From Alphaproteobacteria bacterium UBA1303 (GTDB taxonomy: Bacteria; Pseudomonadota; Alphaproteobacteria; Micropepsales; Micropepsaceae), in NCBI GenBank assembly GCA_002307315.1, contig DBTZ01000021.1, forward strand, positions 1-64,000: a stretch of 64,000 nucleotides of DNA, read 5' to 3'. The notes under the pieces are model-generated. The model did not search any database. It saw only the letters and a list, made by a program, of their open reading frames with translations, and was not told where the DNA came from. This document shows positions 25,746 through 34,433 of this stretch, one piece after another; position 1 is the first letter of the stretch; the number at the start of each line of letters is the position of its first letter. The translations under genes and the position numbers were made by a program.

Positions 25746-26101
25746 GGCTCTGCGCGCTCTGCGGGCGCGAGGCTCGTGGTTTCGGCTACTGCCACCGGCT
25801 TCTCTGGGATTGCTTTCCGCATCACCGTTTCTGCTCGATGCGCTGTCTTAAGGCCGGATCGGCGCTCGCGATGAGGAATAACGGAATGATCGACAAGACC
25901 GAAATGGAAATCCGCGCGATCAAGGATGCCCGGAAGAGCCTCGCCGAAGTGCTGATCGAACTCGGGCTGATGGCGCCGTTCCATAACCGCAGCGCGGCCG
26001 AGATCGACCGCATCATCGAGGCCTGTATCGACGGGTTCCAGGAATCGATGCAGCGCCAGGCCGATGCGCAGCGTCCCCTAAACGACGAGATTCCATTTTG
26101 A
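25742..26101 (+). CDS. DUF6511-like phage protein with zinc-binding cysteines; start unclear
   Basis: The recognisable protein begins with IGLCALCGREARGFGYCHRLLW..HRFCSMRC, a four-Cys zinc-finger pattern, and continues through GMIDKTEMEIRAIKDARKSLAEVLIELG to an acidic end DEIPF. The family assignment is from memory. No ATG, GTG or TTG precedes the first CxxC pair after the previous stop. Either an ATA (25742) or another rare start is used, or the two adjacent genes are joined by a frameshift. The next in-frame ATG (25841) would cut the finger in half. It overlaps the next frame by 4 bases. Confidence 0.6.
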   Translation: MGLCALCGREARGFGYCHRLLWDCFPHHRFCSMRCLKAGSALAMRNNGMIDKTEMEIRAIKDARKSLAEVLIELGLMAPFHNRSAAEIDRIIEACIDGFQESMQRQADAQRPLNDEIPF

Positions 26102-26109
26102 GGCTGGCC

Positions 26110-26874
26110 ATGCTCGATCTCAATCACGGTTCTGGCCTCATATATGGAGGCTCGTTGGTCGGGCATGTCGCGACCCGGATTAACGGTCTGATCGATGCCG
26201 CGCTGACGGCCGAACGGAAAGAGCAGCCGCCACGCGACTATCTCGGCGCAAGCTGCATTGGTGAGCCCTGTGCGCGCCGGCTCGTGTACGAGATCATCCA
26301 TGCCCCGCCGGACGATGGCCGCGATTTTGACGGCGCCGCCTTGCGCATCTTCGAAGCCGGCCATCGCTTCGAATCCCTGTCCATCCGCTGGCTGCGCGCC
26401 GCCGGCTTCGACCTTAGGACCGAGAGGCGCGACGGCGGCCAGTTCGGCTTCTCCGCTGCCTGCGGCCGGCTGCGCGGCCATATCGACGGCGTCATCGTTG
26501 GCGGTCCGGGTGTCGGCATCGTTTGGCCGGCGCTGTGGGAACACAAGGCGCTGAACGCCAAGTCCTGGAACGGCCTTGTCAAGCACGGCCTTGCGGCCTC
26601 CAAGCCGATCTACTTTGCGCAGGTCCAGCTCTACATGGCCTATATGGAGCTTGCGGTCGCGCTCTTCACGGCGATCAACAAGGACACCCAGGCGCTCTAT
26701 CACGAAGTCGTCGCCTTCGATTTCGCGGAGGCTCAGGCGCTTTCCGACAAGGCGGCCCTGATCATCCGGGTCGCAGAGGCCGGCGAGTTGCTGCCGCGCA
26801 TCGCATCCGCGTCCGACTATTACCTCTGCCGCATGTGTCCCTATCAGCGGCGTTGCTGGAAGGGCCAGCCATGA
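26110..26874 (+). CDS. PD-(D/E)XK nuclease (phage exonuclease/Cas4-like)
   Basis: The 254-aa protein has LGASCIGEPCARRLVYE near residue 48, GHRFESLSIRWLRAAGF, the metal-binding pattern RLRGHIDGVIVG followed by WEHKALN, and a C-terminal cysteine group ending YLCRMCPYQRRCW. These fit Cas4/RecB-like nucleases with an iron-sulfur or zinc cluster. I start at the ATG at 26110, with GAGG 6 bases upstream. It overlaps the helicase start by 4 bp, suggesting joint action in end processing. Confidence 0.82.
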   Translation: MLDLNHGSGLIYGGSLVGHVATRINGLIDAALTAERKEQPPRDYLGASCIGEPCARRLVYEIIHAPPDDGRDFDGAALRIFEAGHRFESLSIRWLRAAGFDLRTERRDGGQFGFSAACGRLRGHIDGVIVGGPGVGIVWPALWEHKALNAKSWNGLVKHGLAASKPIYFAQVQLYMAYMELAVALFTAINKDTQALYHEVVAFDFAEAQALSDKAALIIRVAEAGELLPRIASASDYYLCRMCPYQRRCWKGQP

Positions 26875-28145
26875 GCTTCGCGCCCTCTCCGCTACAGGCC
26901 AAGGCCATCGAGTCCATCAAGGATTGGTACGCGAGTGGCACGGCCGAGCGCCAGGTGTTTCGGGTTTTCGGCTACGCAGGTACCGGGAAAACCACCATCA
27001 CAAAGCACGCCATCGCCGAGCTGGGACTGGATGAGGGTGTCCTCTACGCCGCCTTCACCGGCAAAGCGGCGCTGGTTATGACCCGCAAGGGCACACCGGC
27101 CTCGACCATTCATTCGCTGATCTACCGCGTGTCGGAGGCGACGCCGGCCGAGATCGAGCGCATCAAGGACGAGATCACCGAACTGAAGGCGAAACTGCCC
27201 GCCATGGGCACTGCCGAACGGCTGTTCGCCGAGTCCCAGCAGCGCTCGCTCGAACTCCGCCTTGCCGACATCCACAAGCCGCGTTTCGTGCTGAACGAGC
27301 AGTCGGCCTTGCGGGATGCCAAACTCCTCGTCCTCGACGAGGTGTCGATGATCGGCGACGACATGGCGCGCGATCTCCTGGCCTTCGGCAAGCCGATCCT
27401 GGTGCTGGGCGATCCCGGCCAGCTTCCGCCCGTCAAGGGTGAAGGCGCCTTCACCAAGGAGGCGCCCGATGTTCTCCTCACAGAGGTGCACCGGCAGGCG
27501 GGCGACAGCGCCATCATTCGCCTTGCCACCCTGGCCCGCGAAGGCAAACCCATCCCCTACGGCGAGCACGATCAGTACGTCTGGAAAATGCATCGGACCG
27601 ACATCTACCCGGCCCAGATGCTCAAGGGCGGACAGGTCATCTGCGGCCGGAACGCGACTCGCGTGCAGCTCAATCTCGCCATGAAACGCGCGGCCGGCTT
27701 CGACGGCGTCTATCCCGAGGGCAAGGGTGAGAAGATCATCTGTCTCAAGAACCGCGCCGATCTCGGCCTCGTCAACGGCATGTTCCTCGATCTCACGGGG
27801 ATCGAGGACGAAGACGAGCTCTGCTTCACTGCCGTCATTGACACCGAAGACGGCGAGAAGGTCGGTGGTGCCAACGGCACGCGCGAGCGCTTCCGCATCT
27901 ACAAAGGCCACTTCGACGATCACATCGCGCCCGACCAGGAGCGTGAGCGGCGCGATCACTGGAAGAAGAAGTCGCTGATCGAGGCGGTGTGGGGCTGGGC
28001 CATCACCTGCCACAAGTCTCAAGGGTCGCAATGGGAGAACGTGATCGTCTTCGATGACGGTCTTGCGCGTACCGCCGAGGACCGTGCTCGCTGGCTCTAT
28101 ACCGCCATCACCCGCGCCGAGCGCGGCCTCGTGATCCTTGATTGA
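26871..28145 (+). CDS. RecD/Dda-like DNA helicase
   Basis: The 424-aa SF1 helicase has motif I FGYAGTGKTTITKHA near residue 29, motif II LLVLDEVSMIGDD, motif III ILVLGDPGQLPPVKGEG, motif V/VI-type WGWAITCHKSQGSQWENVIVFDD and RWLYTAITRAERGLVIL. These match RecD2/UvrD_C_2 helicases. It is coupled to the nuclease upstream and precedes the primase-helicase, so it probably serves phage recombination or replication. Confidence 0.9.
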   Translation: MSFAPSPLQAKAIESIKDWYASGTAERQVFRVFGYAGTGKTTITKHAIAELGLDEGVLYAAFTGKAALVMTRKGTPASTIHSLIYRVSEATPAEIERIKDEITELKAKLPAMGTAERLFAESQQRSLELRLADIHKPRFVLNEQSALRDAKLLVLDEVSMIGDDMARDLLAFGKPILVLGDPGQLPPVKGEGAFTKEAPDVLLTEVHRQAGDSAIIRLATLAREGKPIPYGEHDQYVWKMHRTDIYPAQMLKGGQVICGRNATRVQLNLAMKRAAGFDGVYPEGKGEKIICLKNRADLGLVNGMFLDLTGIEDEDELCFTAVIDTEDGEKVGGANGTRERFRIYKGHFDDHIAPDQERERRDHWKKKSLIEAVWGWAITCHKSQGSQWENVIVFDDGLARTAEDRARWLYTAITRAERGLVILD

Positions 28146-28154
28146 GGCTGATGC

Positions 28155-31082
28155 ATGCTCGACCTCAACGAGGTTTCACCGCAACGTCCACCTTGGATCC
28201 AATATGACTTAGACGAGATCGTGCGGCGGCTGCGCGACACGGCGTATCTATGGGTGCCGCAGCACTTTCCGAATGGCAGGCGCGAGGCCGACGAGTGGCG
28301 GCTCGCCAACATCAATGGCGACAGGCCGCGCAAGAACGGCTCCTGTGTCATTGCGCTCAAAGGCGAGCGTGCCGGCGACTGGATCGACTTCGATGGCGGC
28401 GACGGCGGTGGTCCCTTGAACACGCTGGAACATGCCACGGGCCTTGCCGGCCGTGACCTCTATAACTGCGCGGCGGATATCACGGGCTGGATGCCGATCC
28501 AGCCGGCGCGCCGCGAGCCCCCACCACCACCGAAGGAAAAGGACAGCGCCCGCGAGATCGAGATCATCCTCGCGCGCAGCACTCCGATCCCATCCACGCC
28601 CGCCGAGACTTACTTGCGGGCACGTGGGCTTGCCATCCCGGAGGACTCGGGCCTCGTCTTTCATCCGGATCTGGCTCATTGGGAAACCAAGACCGGCTTT
28701 CCGGCGCTGATCGGCGCCGTGCGGGACCGGCAAGGCGAGGTCATCGCCCTCCAGCGCATCTATCTCAGCCCCGACGGCACGGCGAAGGCGCCTGTTCCCA
28801 ACCCGAAGAAGATGCTCGGCCGCGTCTCCGGCGGAGCCGTGCGTCTTGCCGCAATTGGCGGAGATGGCCGCCTGGGTCTCTGTGAGGGCATCGAGACCGG
28901 TCTTGCGGTCATGACGGCCGTGCCCGATCTACCGGTCTGGGCGACGCTCTCGACGAGCCATCTCGAGCAAGTCGTCCTGCCACCAGAGGCGCGCGACATC
29001 ATCATCCTCGCCGATAACGACTCCTCCGGCGCCGGCCTCCATGCCGCAGAGACGATCGCCCGCAAACTGAAGGCGGAGGGGCGCAAAGCCACGATCTGCC
29101 AGCCGCCGGCGCCGGATACCGACTTCAACGATCTTTTGCGGGACGGCGGCCCCGAGGCTGTCGCCGAACGCGTTCGCGCAGCGCTCGCCCAAGTCACGGA
29201 AGAAATGGCCGCAGAACCTCCAATGGGACGGCATCTGCCCTTCGGGTTCACGATGCCGGACCCGCCGCTGCCTACCTTGCGTACCGACGAGGGCGATCTG
29301 AAGCGCGCCGGCGACAAGGGGTGGTCGCTGCTTCTGTCCTCGAACCGGTCACCCTGGCTGTTTCGGGCTGGCGGGCAGATGTCGTGGATCGTGCCCGACG
29401 ACGAGGCCCGTCCCATGGCCGCCGCCGTAACCGAGGAACGCTTGCGCTACATGCTGGCGCGGCTTGCCCTCTGGAAGCGCCTCGGCAACAAGAACGAACT
29501 CGTTCCCGCCGCGCCGCCCACCAGCCTCGTCAAATCGATCCTTGCCACCCCGGATCCGGCCTTGCCGGTCCTCGCCGGCATCGTCAACACGCCGGTGTTC
29601 GGACGCAACGGTGTTCTTCTCACCGATCCTGGCTATCACGCAGACGCACGGCTCCTCTATCACCCGGCACCAGGTTTTCAGATTCCCGGGATTTCGGCAA
29701 CGCCCTCCGGTGACGAGATTGCGCAAGCCAAGGCGCTCATCATCGAGGAGTTGCTCGGCGACTTTCCGTTTGTCTCGTCCTCCGAGCGCGCCCATGCCGT
29801 GGCGCTGTTGTTGATCGGCTTTCTGCGCGCCATGATCGACGGACCCACACCGCTTCACGTCATCGAAAAGCCCGAGGCCGGAACTGGTGCCGGGCTCATG
29901 ATCGACATCGTCGCCGTGATCATGACCGGCAATCCCGCCACGGTGATGACGGCAAGTCACGACGAAGAGGAATGGCGCAAACGCATCACCGCCAAGCTCC
30001 GTCAGCTGCCGTCGGTCGTGGTGATCGACAACATCAATCATGAGATCGACTCGGCGTCCCTTGCCGCGGCGCTCACGGCCCCCTTCTGGGAAGATCGCAT
30101 CCTGGGGGTCTCCGAGATCACCCGCATCCCCATCCGCTGCGTCTGGATCGCCACCGGCAACAACCCGAAATTTTCGCACGAGCTCACACGGCGCATTGTT
30201 CGCATCCGTCTCGACGCCAAGATGGATCGCCCGTGGCTGCGTGAGGGCTTCAGGCATCCCGACCTCATGGCCTGGGTGAAGGCGAACCGTGCCGGGCTTG
30301 TCACCGCCTGTCTTACCCTCACCCAGGCCTGGATCGCCGCCGGCAAGCCGATGGGCGTGCGGAGCATCGGCAGCTTCGAGGCGTGGTCGCACGTCGTGGG
30401 CGGTATTCTCGATGTGGCCGGCATCGATGGCTTCCTCGGCAATCTCGATGAATTGATGGCGGCAAGCGACGCCGAAGGCGCCATGTGGCGGGGCTTCGTT
30501 ACGAGCTGGTGGGATCGCTTCGGCACGAGCGAAGTCGGCACCGCCGAACTCTACGAGGTCGCTGTCGCCTGCGAGCCGCCGCTTGCACTCGGCAGCGGCA
30601 ACGACCGCTCGCAACGGACACGGCTCGGCAAGGCGCTCGGCCGGATCCGCGATCGCGTGTTCGATTTGGAGAGGCACTGCGTCCGGATCGCCGCGGGTGG
30701 CGTTCTCCACCAAGCGCAGCGTTGGTCGCTCCTGCTGCAAGAAAAGCACACCTCAGCCCGCGCAGAAACGTCGCCGTGTGGGAACGTTGAGGCGTTCGGC
30801 ACGAACGTTCCCACCGACGTTCCCACGAAAGAAGCTCGCGAATTCAACGACTTTGGGAACGTGGGGAACGTTGGGAACGTTTTCCCGGCTCCCGCGCATG
30901 TGCGCGCGCACGCGCCCGCGCGCGCCCACGCGGAAGAGAAGGACGAAAAACGTTCCCCATGTCCCCAATGTTCCCAAACCCATTCATCCGCCACAGAAAT
31001 TTCCGGGGAACGTGATGGAGAACGTGGAAACGTAGAGGCCGAACGTCCCCCCATGCCGGACTGGCTCAAGGAGGTGACGTGA
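28155..31082 (+). CDS. Large phage primase-helicase (Toprim plus helicase-like domain)
   Basis: The 975-aa protein has an N-terminal CHC2-like region (ANINGDRPRKNGSCVIAL..GDWIDFDGGDGGG), a middle Toprim domain (RLGLCEGIETGLAVMTA near residue 236, IIILADNDSSGAG near 277) and a helicase-like C-terminal half from about 550 (VIEKPEAGTGAGLMIDIVAVIM, VVVIDNINHEIDS, RCVWIATGNNPKF). The Walker A position reads GTGAGL without the usual Lys, so the second domain may not be an active ATPase. The last 100 residues are low complexity and overlap a repeat cluster. Main replication initiator candidate. Confidence 0.85.
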   Translation: MLDLNEVSPQRPPWIQYDLDEIVRRLRDTAYLWVPQHFPNGRREADEWRLANINGDRPRKNGSCVIALKGERAGDWIDFDGGDGGGPLNTLEHATGLAGRDLYNCAADITGWMPIQPARREPPPPPKEKDSAREIEIILARSTPIPSTPAETYLRARGLAIPEDSGLVFHPDLAHWETKTGFPALIGAVRDRQGEVIALQRIYLSPDGTAKAPVPNPKKMLGRVSGGAVRLAAIGGDGRLGLCEGIETGLAVMTAVPDLPVWATLSTSHLEQVVLPPEARDIIILADNDSSGAGLHAAETIARKLKAEGRKATICQPPAPDTDFNDLLRDGGPEAVAERVRAALAQVTEEMAAEPPMGRHLPFGFTMPDPPLPTLRTDEGDLKRAGDKGWSLLLSSNRSPWLFRAGGQMSWIVPDDEARPMAAAVTEERLRYMLARLALWKRLGNKNELVPAAPPTSLVKSILATPDPALPVLAGIVNTPVFGRNGVLLTDPGYHADARLLYHPAPGFQIPGISATPSGDEIAQAKALIIEELLGDFPFVSSSERAHAVALLLIGFLRAMIDGPTPLHVIEKPEAGTGAGLMIDIVAVIMTGNPATVMTASHDEEEWRKRITAKLRQLPSVVVIDNINHEIDSASLAAALTAPFWEDRILGVSEITRIPIRCVWIATGNNPKFSHELTRRIVRIRLDAKMDRPWLREGFRHPDLMAWVKANRAGLVTACLTLTQAWIAAGKPMGVRSIGSFEAWSHVVGGILDVAGIDGFLGNLDELMAASDAEGAMWRGFVTSWWDRFGTSEVGTAELYEVAVACEPPLALGSGNDRSQRTRLGKALGRIRDRVFDLERHCVRIAAGGVLHQAQRWSLLLQEKHTSARAETSPCGNVEAFGTNVPTDVPTKEAREFNDFGNVGNVGNVFPAPAHVRAHAPARAHAEEKDEKRSPCPQCSQTHSSATEISGERDGERGNVEAERPPMPDWLKEVT
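30780..31050. repeat. Iteron-like cluster of GGAACGT motifs inside the primase gene
   Basis: About ten copies of GGGAACGT/ACGTTCCC or close variants occur in both orientations within 270 bases, including a triple at 30855-30880 that encodes GNVGNVGNV. A GC alternating purine-pyrimidine stretch (about 30896-30931) lies in the middle. Such arrays inside an initiator gene often mark a phage replication origin. The function here is inference. Confidence 0.6.
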
Positions 31083-31324
31083 TGCACCGCCACAGCCTCG
31101 CTTCCAACGTCGCGCATCGCACGGAACGTGCGATCAGCACCACGCAGCCGTCCGCACCACCATCAATTCCAAGAATGGAGATCAGCATGACACCAACGAT
31201 CCACACCACCACGCCGGCGCAGGCAAACGCGCCACTAGCAATTCCACGGCCAGGTCAACCCAGCCCGTATGTTTGGCCTGCCATCCTCATCTGGGCCATC
31301 GAAACCTACGGGGGCATTCTATGA
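31082..31324 (+). CDS. Small phage protein with C-terminal hydrophobic end
   Basis: An 80-aa protein; the ATG overlaps the primase stop and AGGAGGT is well placed. The N-terminal two-thirds is Thr/Pro/Ala-rich, and the end YVWPAILIWAIETYGGIL is hydrophobic. Internal ATGs would give a shorter protein. Its stop overlaps the next start (ATGA). Unknown function. Confidence 0.5.
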   Translation: MHRHSLASNVAHRTERAISTTQPSAPPSIPRMEISMTPTIHTTTPAQANAPLAIPRPGQPSPYVWPAILIWAIETYGGIL

Positions 31325-31578
31325 CCGCCGAGATGTTGCTGAAGCACGCCGCCACCGTGGTTGCCGACCGGCGGGAGACCTACGGTGATCCCCGTACCGG
31401 CATGGACGCCGTCGCCAAGCGCTGGTCGCTGACGCTCGGGGCTCCGATCACGCCGGCACAGGTCGTTCTCTGCCTCATCGACCTCAAGCTCAGCCGCCTC
31501 GCGCATGACCCGACGCATCTCGATAGCTTGGTCGATATCGCCGGCTACGCCGCTCTGCTGCGGGAGGTCACGCGATGA
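31321..31578 (+). CDS. DUF6378-like phage protein
   Basis: The 85-aa protein MTAEMLLKHAATVVADRRETYGDPRTGMDAVAKRWSLTLG..QVVLCLIDLKLSRLAHDPTHLDSLVDIAGYAALL fits the family of small phage proteins with a conserved R-x-x-x-Y-G-D and an aspartate-rich helix resembling MazG-like folds. Family name from memory. Coupled on both sides by ATGA overlaps. Confidence 0.75.
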   Translation: MTAEMLLKHAATVVADRRETYGDPRTGMDAVAKRWSLTLGAPITPAQVVLCLIDLKLSRLAHDPTHLDSLVDIAGYAALLREVTR

Positions 31579-31772
31579 GGTGGTTTCCCAAGGGCTATGG
31601 CGGCGAGCGGCGCGACGCCGAACAGGTCAAGCGCGAGGGCTGGCACGAGCATGGACTGCTGGTGGTGAGCGCCGAGGACCAGCGGCTTACCTGGCCCGAA
31701 CGCGAATTGGTCCGCCAACTCGGTGCAAAGCTCTACGGCAAACGAGACTGCCAGGAGGTCCATCATGCCTGA
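31575..31772 (+). CDS. Small phage protein
   Basis: A 65-aa charged protein (MRWFPKGYGGERRDAEQVKREGWHEHGLLVVSAED..) between two conserved small phage genes, coupled to the upstream one by a 4-bp overlap and overlapping the downstream start by 8 bases. No family recognised. Confidence 0.65.
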   Translation: MRWFPKGYGGERRDAEQVKREGWHEHGLLVVSAEDQRLTWPERELVRQLGAKLYGKRDCQEVHHA

Positions 31773-32214
31773 CGGCAACTGGACGCCTGCTCTGGTCGAG
31801 GACCGCTTCATCGAGGCCGCCGACGTGATGAAGCGGCTGCCGGACGTCCGCGTGCCAGGCTACTTCAGCACTTGGCCGGCGGTGTTGTGCGAGTTCGCCG
31901 ATCTCGTCGGCCAGAAGCCCGTGCCAATGCGCCGGCCACGGCCGACAGCCGATGCGATCGACCGGATGGAAGAGGCGCTTCAATGGCTGCGTTGGCTGAA
32001 GCCCGACGAGGCCAAGCTCGTCTGGATGCGTGCAACCGGCGTGCGCTGGAAGGAACTCTGCTATCGCTTCGGGATCGCTCGTGCGACGGCGCATCGGCGT
32101 TGGGAATACGCGCTGCTCGTCGTCGTGTGGCGTCTCGAAGGACGTCCGCTTCCCCAAAAATGGTCGCGTCGCTATCTGCGCGATCGGGCGCGGGCGCTGT
32201 CGCGCGTTGCGTAG
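31765..32214 (+). CDS. DUF6362-like phage protein with HTH
   Basis: The 149-aa protein begins WTPALVEDRFIEAADVMKRLPDVRVPGYFSTWPAVLCEFADLVG and contains EALQWLRWLKPDEAKLVWMRATGVRWKELCYRFGIARATAHRRWEYAL, a sigma-like helix-turn-helix (residues 78-122). AGGAGGT precedes the start. Proteins like this end early operons of related prophages and may control late genes. Family name from memory. Confidence 0.78.
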   Translation: MPDGNWTPALVEDRFIEAADVMKRLPDVRVPGYFSTWPAVLCEFADLVGQKPVPMRRPRPTADAIDRMEEALQWLRWLKPDEAKLVWMRATGVRWKELCYRFGIARATAHRRWEYALLVVVWRLEGRPLPQKWSRRYLRDRARALSRVA

Positions 32215-32675
32215 CGAAGGCGGTCGAAAAGTGTCTCACACGAAGCGCAGGCGGCAACGCGTTTGGGCTAGACGGAAACGGGTTCGCAGCGGTATATTTT
32301 CGCCACGTTCGGACGAGCAGCCGATCGGCGCAAACCATGGGTCCTCCCTGGGGCTAAAACCTATACGGGTGGGCGGGGCGCGAAAGCTCTCTACACACAG
32401 CACAAAAATCCAGGTTACCAGTTACCACGCGAACCGGCGCCACGTGCCCAAAACGCCGCGAATGGCGCGGGTTTTCGACGGCACCGGACTGGTAACTTCG
32501 GATTGCCCTGGTAACCAGCCAGGTTACCACCTGCGCACGACAACATCACTCTCGACACAAAAGCTCGAATACCGGAGCCGTGCCCTCTTCGCGGGCGATT
32601 TCTGGCGCACTTGCGATTCATTCTGAGCGACGTGCAGGTCATCGACGACGGCGCACCAACGGGTCAAACCATCCC
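32215..32675. other. Gap between early operon and methyltransferase
   Basis: About 460 bases without a credible gene; frames through it lack protein-like composition. It contains a cluster of GTTACC/GGTAAC motifs (32409-32531) and no clear terminator. Confidence 0.55.
32409..32531. promoter_or_regulatory. Cluster of GTTACC/GGTAAC motifs
   Basis: Five copies of CAGGTTACC-like sequence in either orientation lie in about 120 bases, including CCTGGTAACCAGCCAGGTTACC (32507-32528), which combines an inverted and a direct copy. The spacing suggests binding sites for a phage regulator controlling the methyltransferase or late genes. Confidence 0.5.
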
Positions 32676-33890
32676 ATGAACAAACTCGCCCTGGAATACT
32701 GGCCACTCGAGCGGCTGACCGAGTATGCGCGCAATCCGCGACGCAACGACGGCGCCGTGGATCGCATGTGCGCGGCCATCCAGGAGTTCGGCTTTCGGAT
32801 TCCGATCGTGGCGCACAGCGATGGGACCATCGTCGACGGCCACCTGCGGCTCAAGGCAGCGCGACGCCTGGGGGTGAGCGAAGTTCCGGTGGTGCTGGCC
32901 GATGATCTCACCCCGGCCCAGATCAAGGCGTTCCGTCTGCTCGCCAACCGGTCGGCGGCATGGGCCGAATGGGATGACGAGCTGCTCGCCCTGGAGTTCG
33001 AGGACCTGAACCTTGACGGCTTTGATCTCACGCTGACCGGCTTCGACGAGGCCGAGATCGACAAGCTGTTAGCGGGGACGATCGAGGATACCGACGACGC
33101 CGATGTGGCGCCGGAGCCGCCGACCGAGCCGATCAGCCGGTCGGGCGATCTGTGGATCTGCGGCGAGCACCGGGTACTGTGCGGCGATGCAACGGTGCGC
33201 GCCGATGTCGAGACGGTGCTCGGCGGCGAACTCGCCGACATGACGTTCTGCGATCCCCCCTACAACGTGAACTATGCCAATACGGAGGAGAAGAAAGCGC
33301 ACGGCAAGAACCGGCCGATTCTGAACGATGCGCTCGGCGATGCGTTCGGCGCGTTTCTCAAGGCGTCTTGCGTCAATATCCTCGCCGTCACCAAGGGTGC
33401 GATCTACATCTGCATGTCGTCCTCGGAACTCGACCGGCTGCAAAAGGCCTTCCGGGATGCGGGCGGGCGCTGGTCGACCTTCGTGATCTGGGCAAAGAAT
33501 GCCTTCACGCTTGGTCGATCGGATTATCAGCGTCAATACGAGCCGATGCTCTATGGCTGGAAGGAAGGCACCGACCACTATTGGTGCGGCGCACGCGACC
33601 AGGGTGACGTCTGGTTCTTCGACAAGCCGGCAAAGAACGATCTTCACCCGACCATGAAACCGGTGGCGCTGGTCGAGCGGGCCATCCGCAACTCATCGAA
33701 GAGCCGGGACATCGTGCTCGACCCGTTCGGCGGGTCGGGGACGACGCTGATTGCCGCTGAGCGCGCGGGGCGCCGGGCCCGGCTCGTCGAGCTGGATCCC
33801 AAATATGTGGACGTGATCGTACAGCGCTGGCAAGAGGCGACCGGTGGCAGCGCGATTCACGCTGCCACCGGCCAAAAGTTCGGGAGCTGA
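32676..33890 (+). CDS. ParB-N/DNA N6- or N4-methyltransferase fusion
   Basis: The 404-aa protein fuses an N-terminal ParB-like nuclease-fold domain (YARNPRRNDGAVDRMCAAIQEFGFRIPIVAHSDG..VDGHLRLKAARRLG, residues 14-60) to a beta-class DNA methyltransferase: DPPYNVNY (motif IV) and DPFGGSGTTLIAAERAGR (motif I) in the order typical for that class. Stand-alone phage enzymes of this type modify phage DNA against host restriction. No restriction enzyme is visible nearby. A degraded copy of its 3' end lies at 35099-35222. Confidence 0.9.
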   Translation: MNKLALEYWPLERLTEYARNPRRNDGAVDRMCAAIQEFGFRIPIVAHSDGTIVDGHLRLKAARRLGVSEVPVVLADDLTPAQIKAFRLLANRSAAWAEWDDELLALEFEDLNLDGFDLTLTGFDEAEIDKLLAGTIEDTDDADVAPEPPTEPISRSGDLWICGEHRVLCGDATVRADVETVLGGELADMTFCDPPYNVNYANTEEKKAHGKNRPILNDALGDAFGAFLKASCVNILAVTKGAIYICMSSSELDRLQKAFRDAGGRWSTFVIWAKNAFTLGRSDYQRQYEPMLYGWKEGTDHYWCGARDQGDVWFFDKPAKNDLHPTMKPVALVERAIRNSSKSRDIVLDPFGGSGTTLIAAERAGRRARLVELDPKYVDVIVQRWQEATGGSAIHAATGQKFGS

Positions 33891-33893
33891 GGC

Positions 33894-34433
33894 TCAAACG
33901 ATGCGATAGACCCTTCCGCGGCCATCGATTTTTTCGGAGGTCACGTTGAGCCCCAGCTTCTTCTTGAGCGCGCCGGCGATAACACCACGCACGGTGTGTG
34001 ATTGCCATTTGTACGTCACCATGATCTCGTCGATCGTGGCGCCGCCCGGACGTTTGAGCATCTCGATAAGCTGAGCCTGCTTGCTGCCCGCGCGTGTGCG
34101 CGGCGTATCCGCCGGCTTGCTGCCTTTGCCGGTCGCCGTATCGGTGCTGCCGCCGGTTGCCGCATCGGCAGACGTGTCGTCCTCGATGCTCAGGGCCTTG
34201 AATGCGGCCGGTGTCGCCCGCAAGGTAATGCGCCCGCGTTTTTTGTCCTCGCGCCAGACGGTATCCTCGCGTCCCGCCTGTACCTCCTTGATCAGTCCCT
34301 TGTTGAGTAGGCTTCCGAGGACCTTGGCTACGGCGCCGCCGGAAAGCTTGATCGTGAGCGGATAGACCGAGCGGTCGTCCCGCCGGCAGGCGGCGGAAAG
34401 AACGACGAGTTGCGAATCGGAAAGCTGTGCCAT
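33894..34433 (-). CDS. DUF3489 protein
   Basis: The 179-aa protein ends with RAGSKQAQLIEMLKRPGGATIDEIMVTYKWQSHTVRGVIAGALKKKLGLNVTSEKIDGRGRVYRI, the winged-helix-like DUF3489 domain. The N-terminal half (MAQLSDSQLVVLSAACRRDDRSVYPL..GGAVAKVLGSLLNKGLIKEV) looks like another wHTH. Probably a DNA-binding regulator. It is convergent with the methyltransferase, 3 bases from its stop, and has AAGGAG before its start. Confidence 0.85.
   Translation of the reverse strand: MAQLSDSQLVVLSAACRRDDRSVYPLTIKLSGGAVAKVLGSLLNKGLIKEVQAGREDTVWREDKKRGRITLRATPAAFKALSIEDDTSADAATGGSTDTATGKGSKPADTPRTRAGSKQAQLIEMLKRPGGATIDEIMVTYKWQSHTVRGVIAGALKKKLGLNVTSEKIDGRGRVYRIV

Noticed and set aside
28520..29400. Minus-strand frames across the primase gene
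   Set aside because: Shadow frames without start signals or protein families; the plus-strand Toprim protein is well supported.
30780..31050. CRISPR-like array
   Set aside because: The repeated unit is only 7-8 bases, spacing is irregular and both orientations occur; it lies inside a coding region.
32030..32626. 198-codon frame overlapping the DUF6362-like gene
   Set aside because: It lies in a different frame of a real gene and runs through repeat-rich non-coding DNA.
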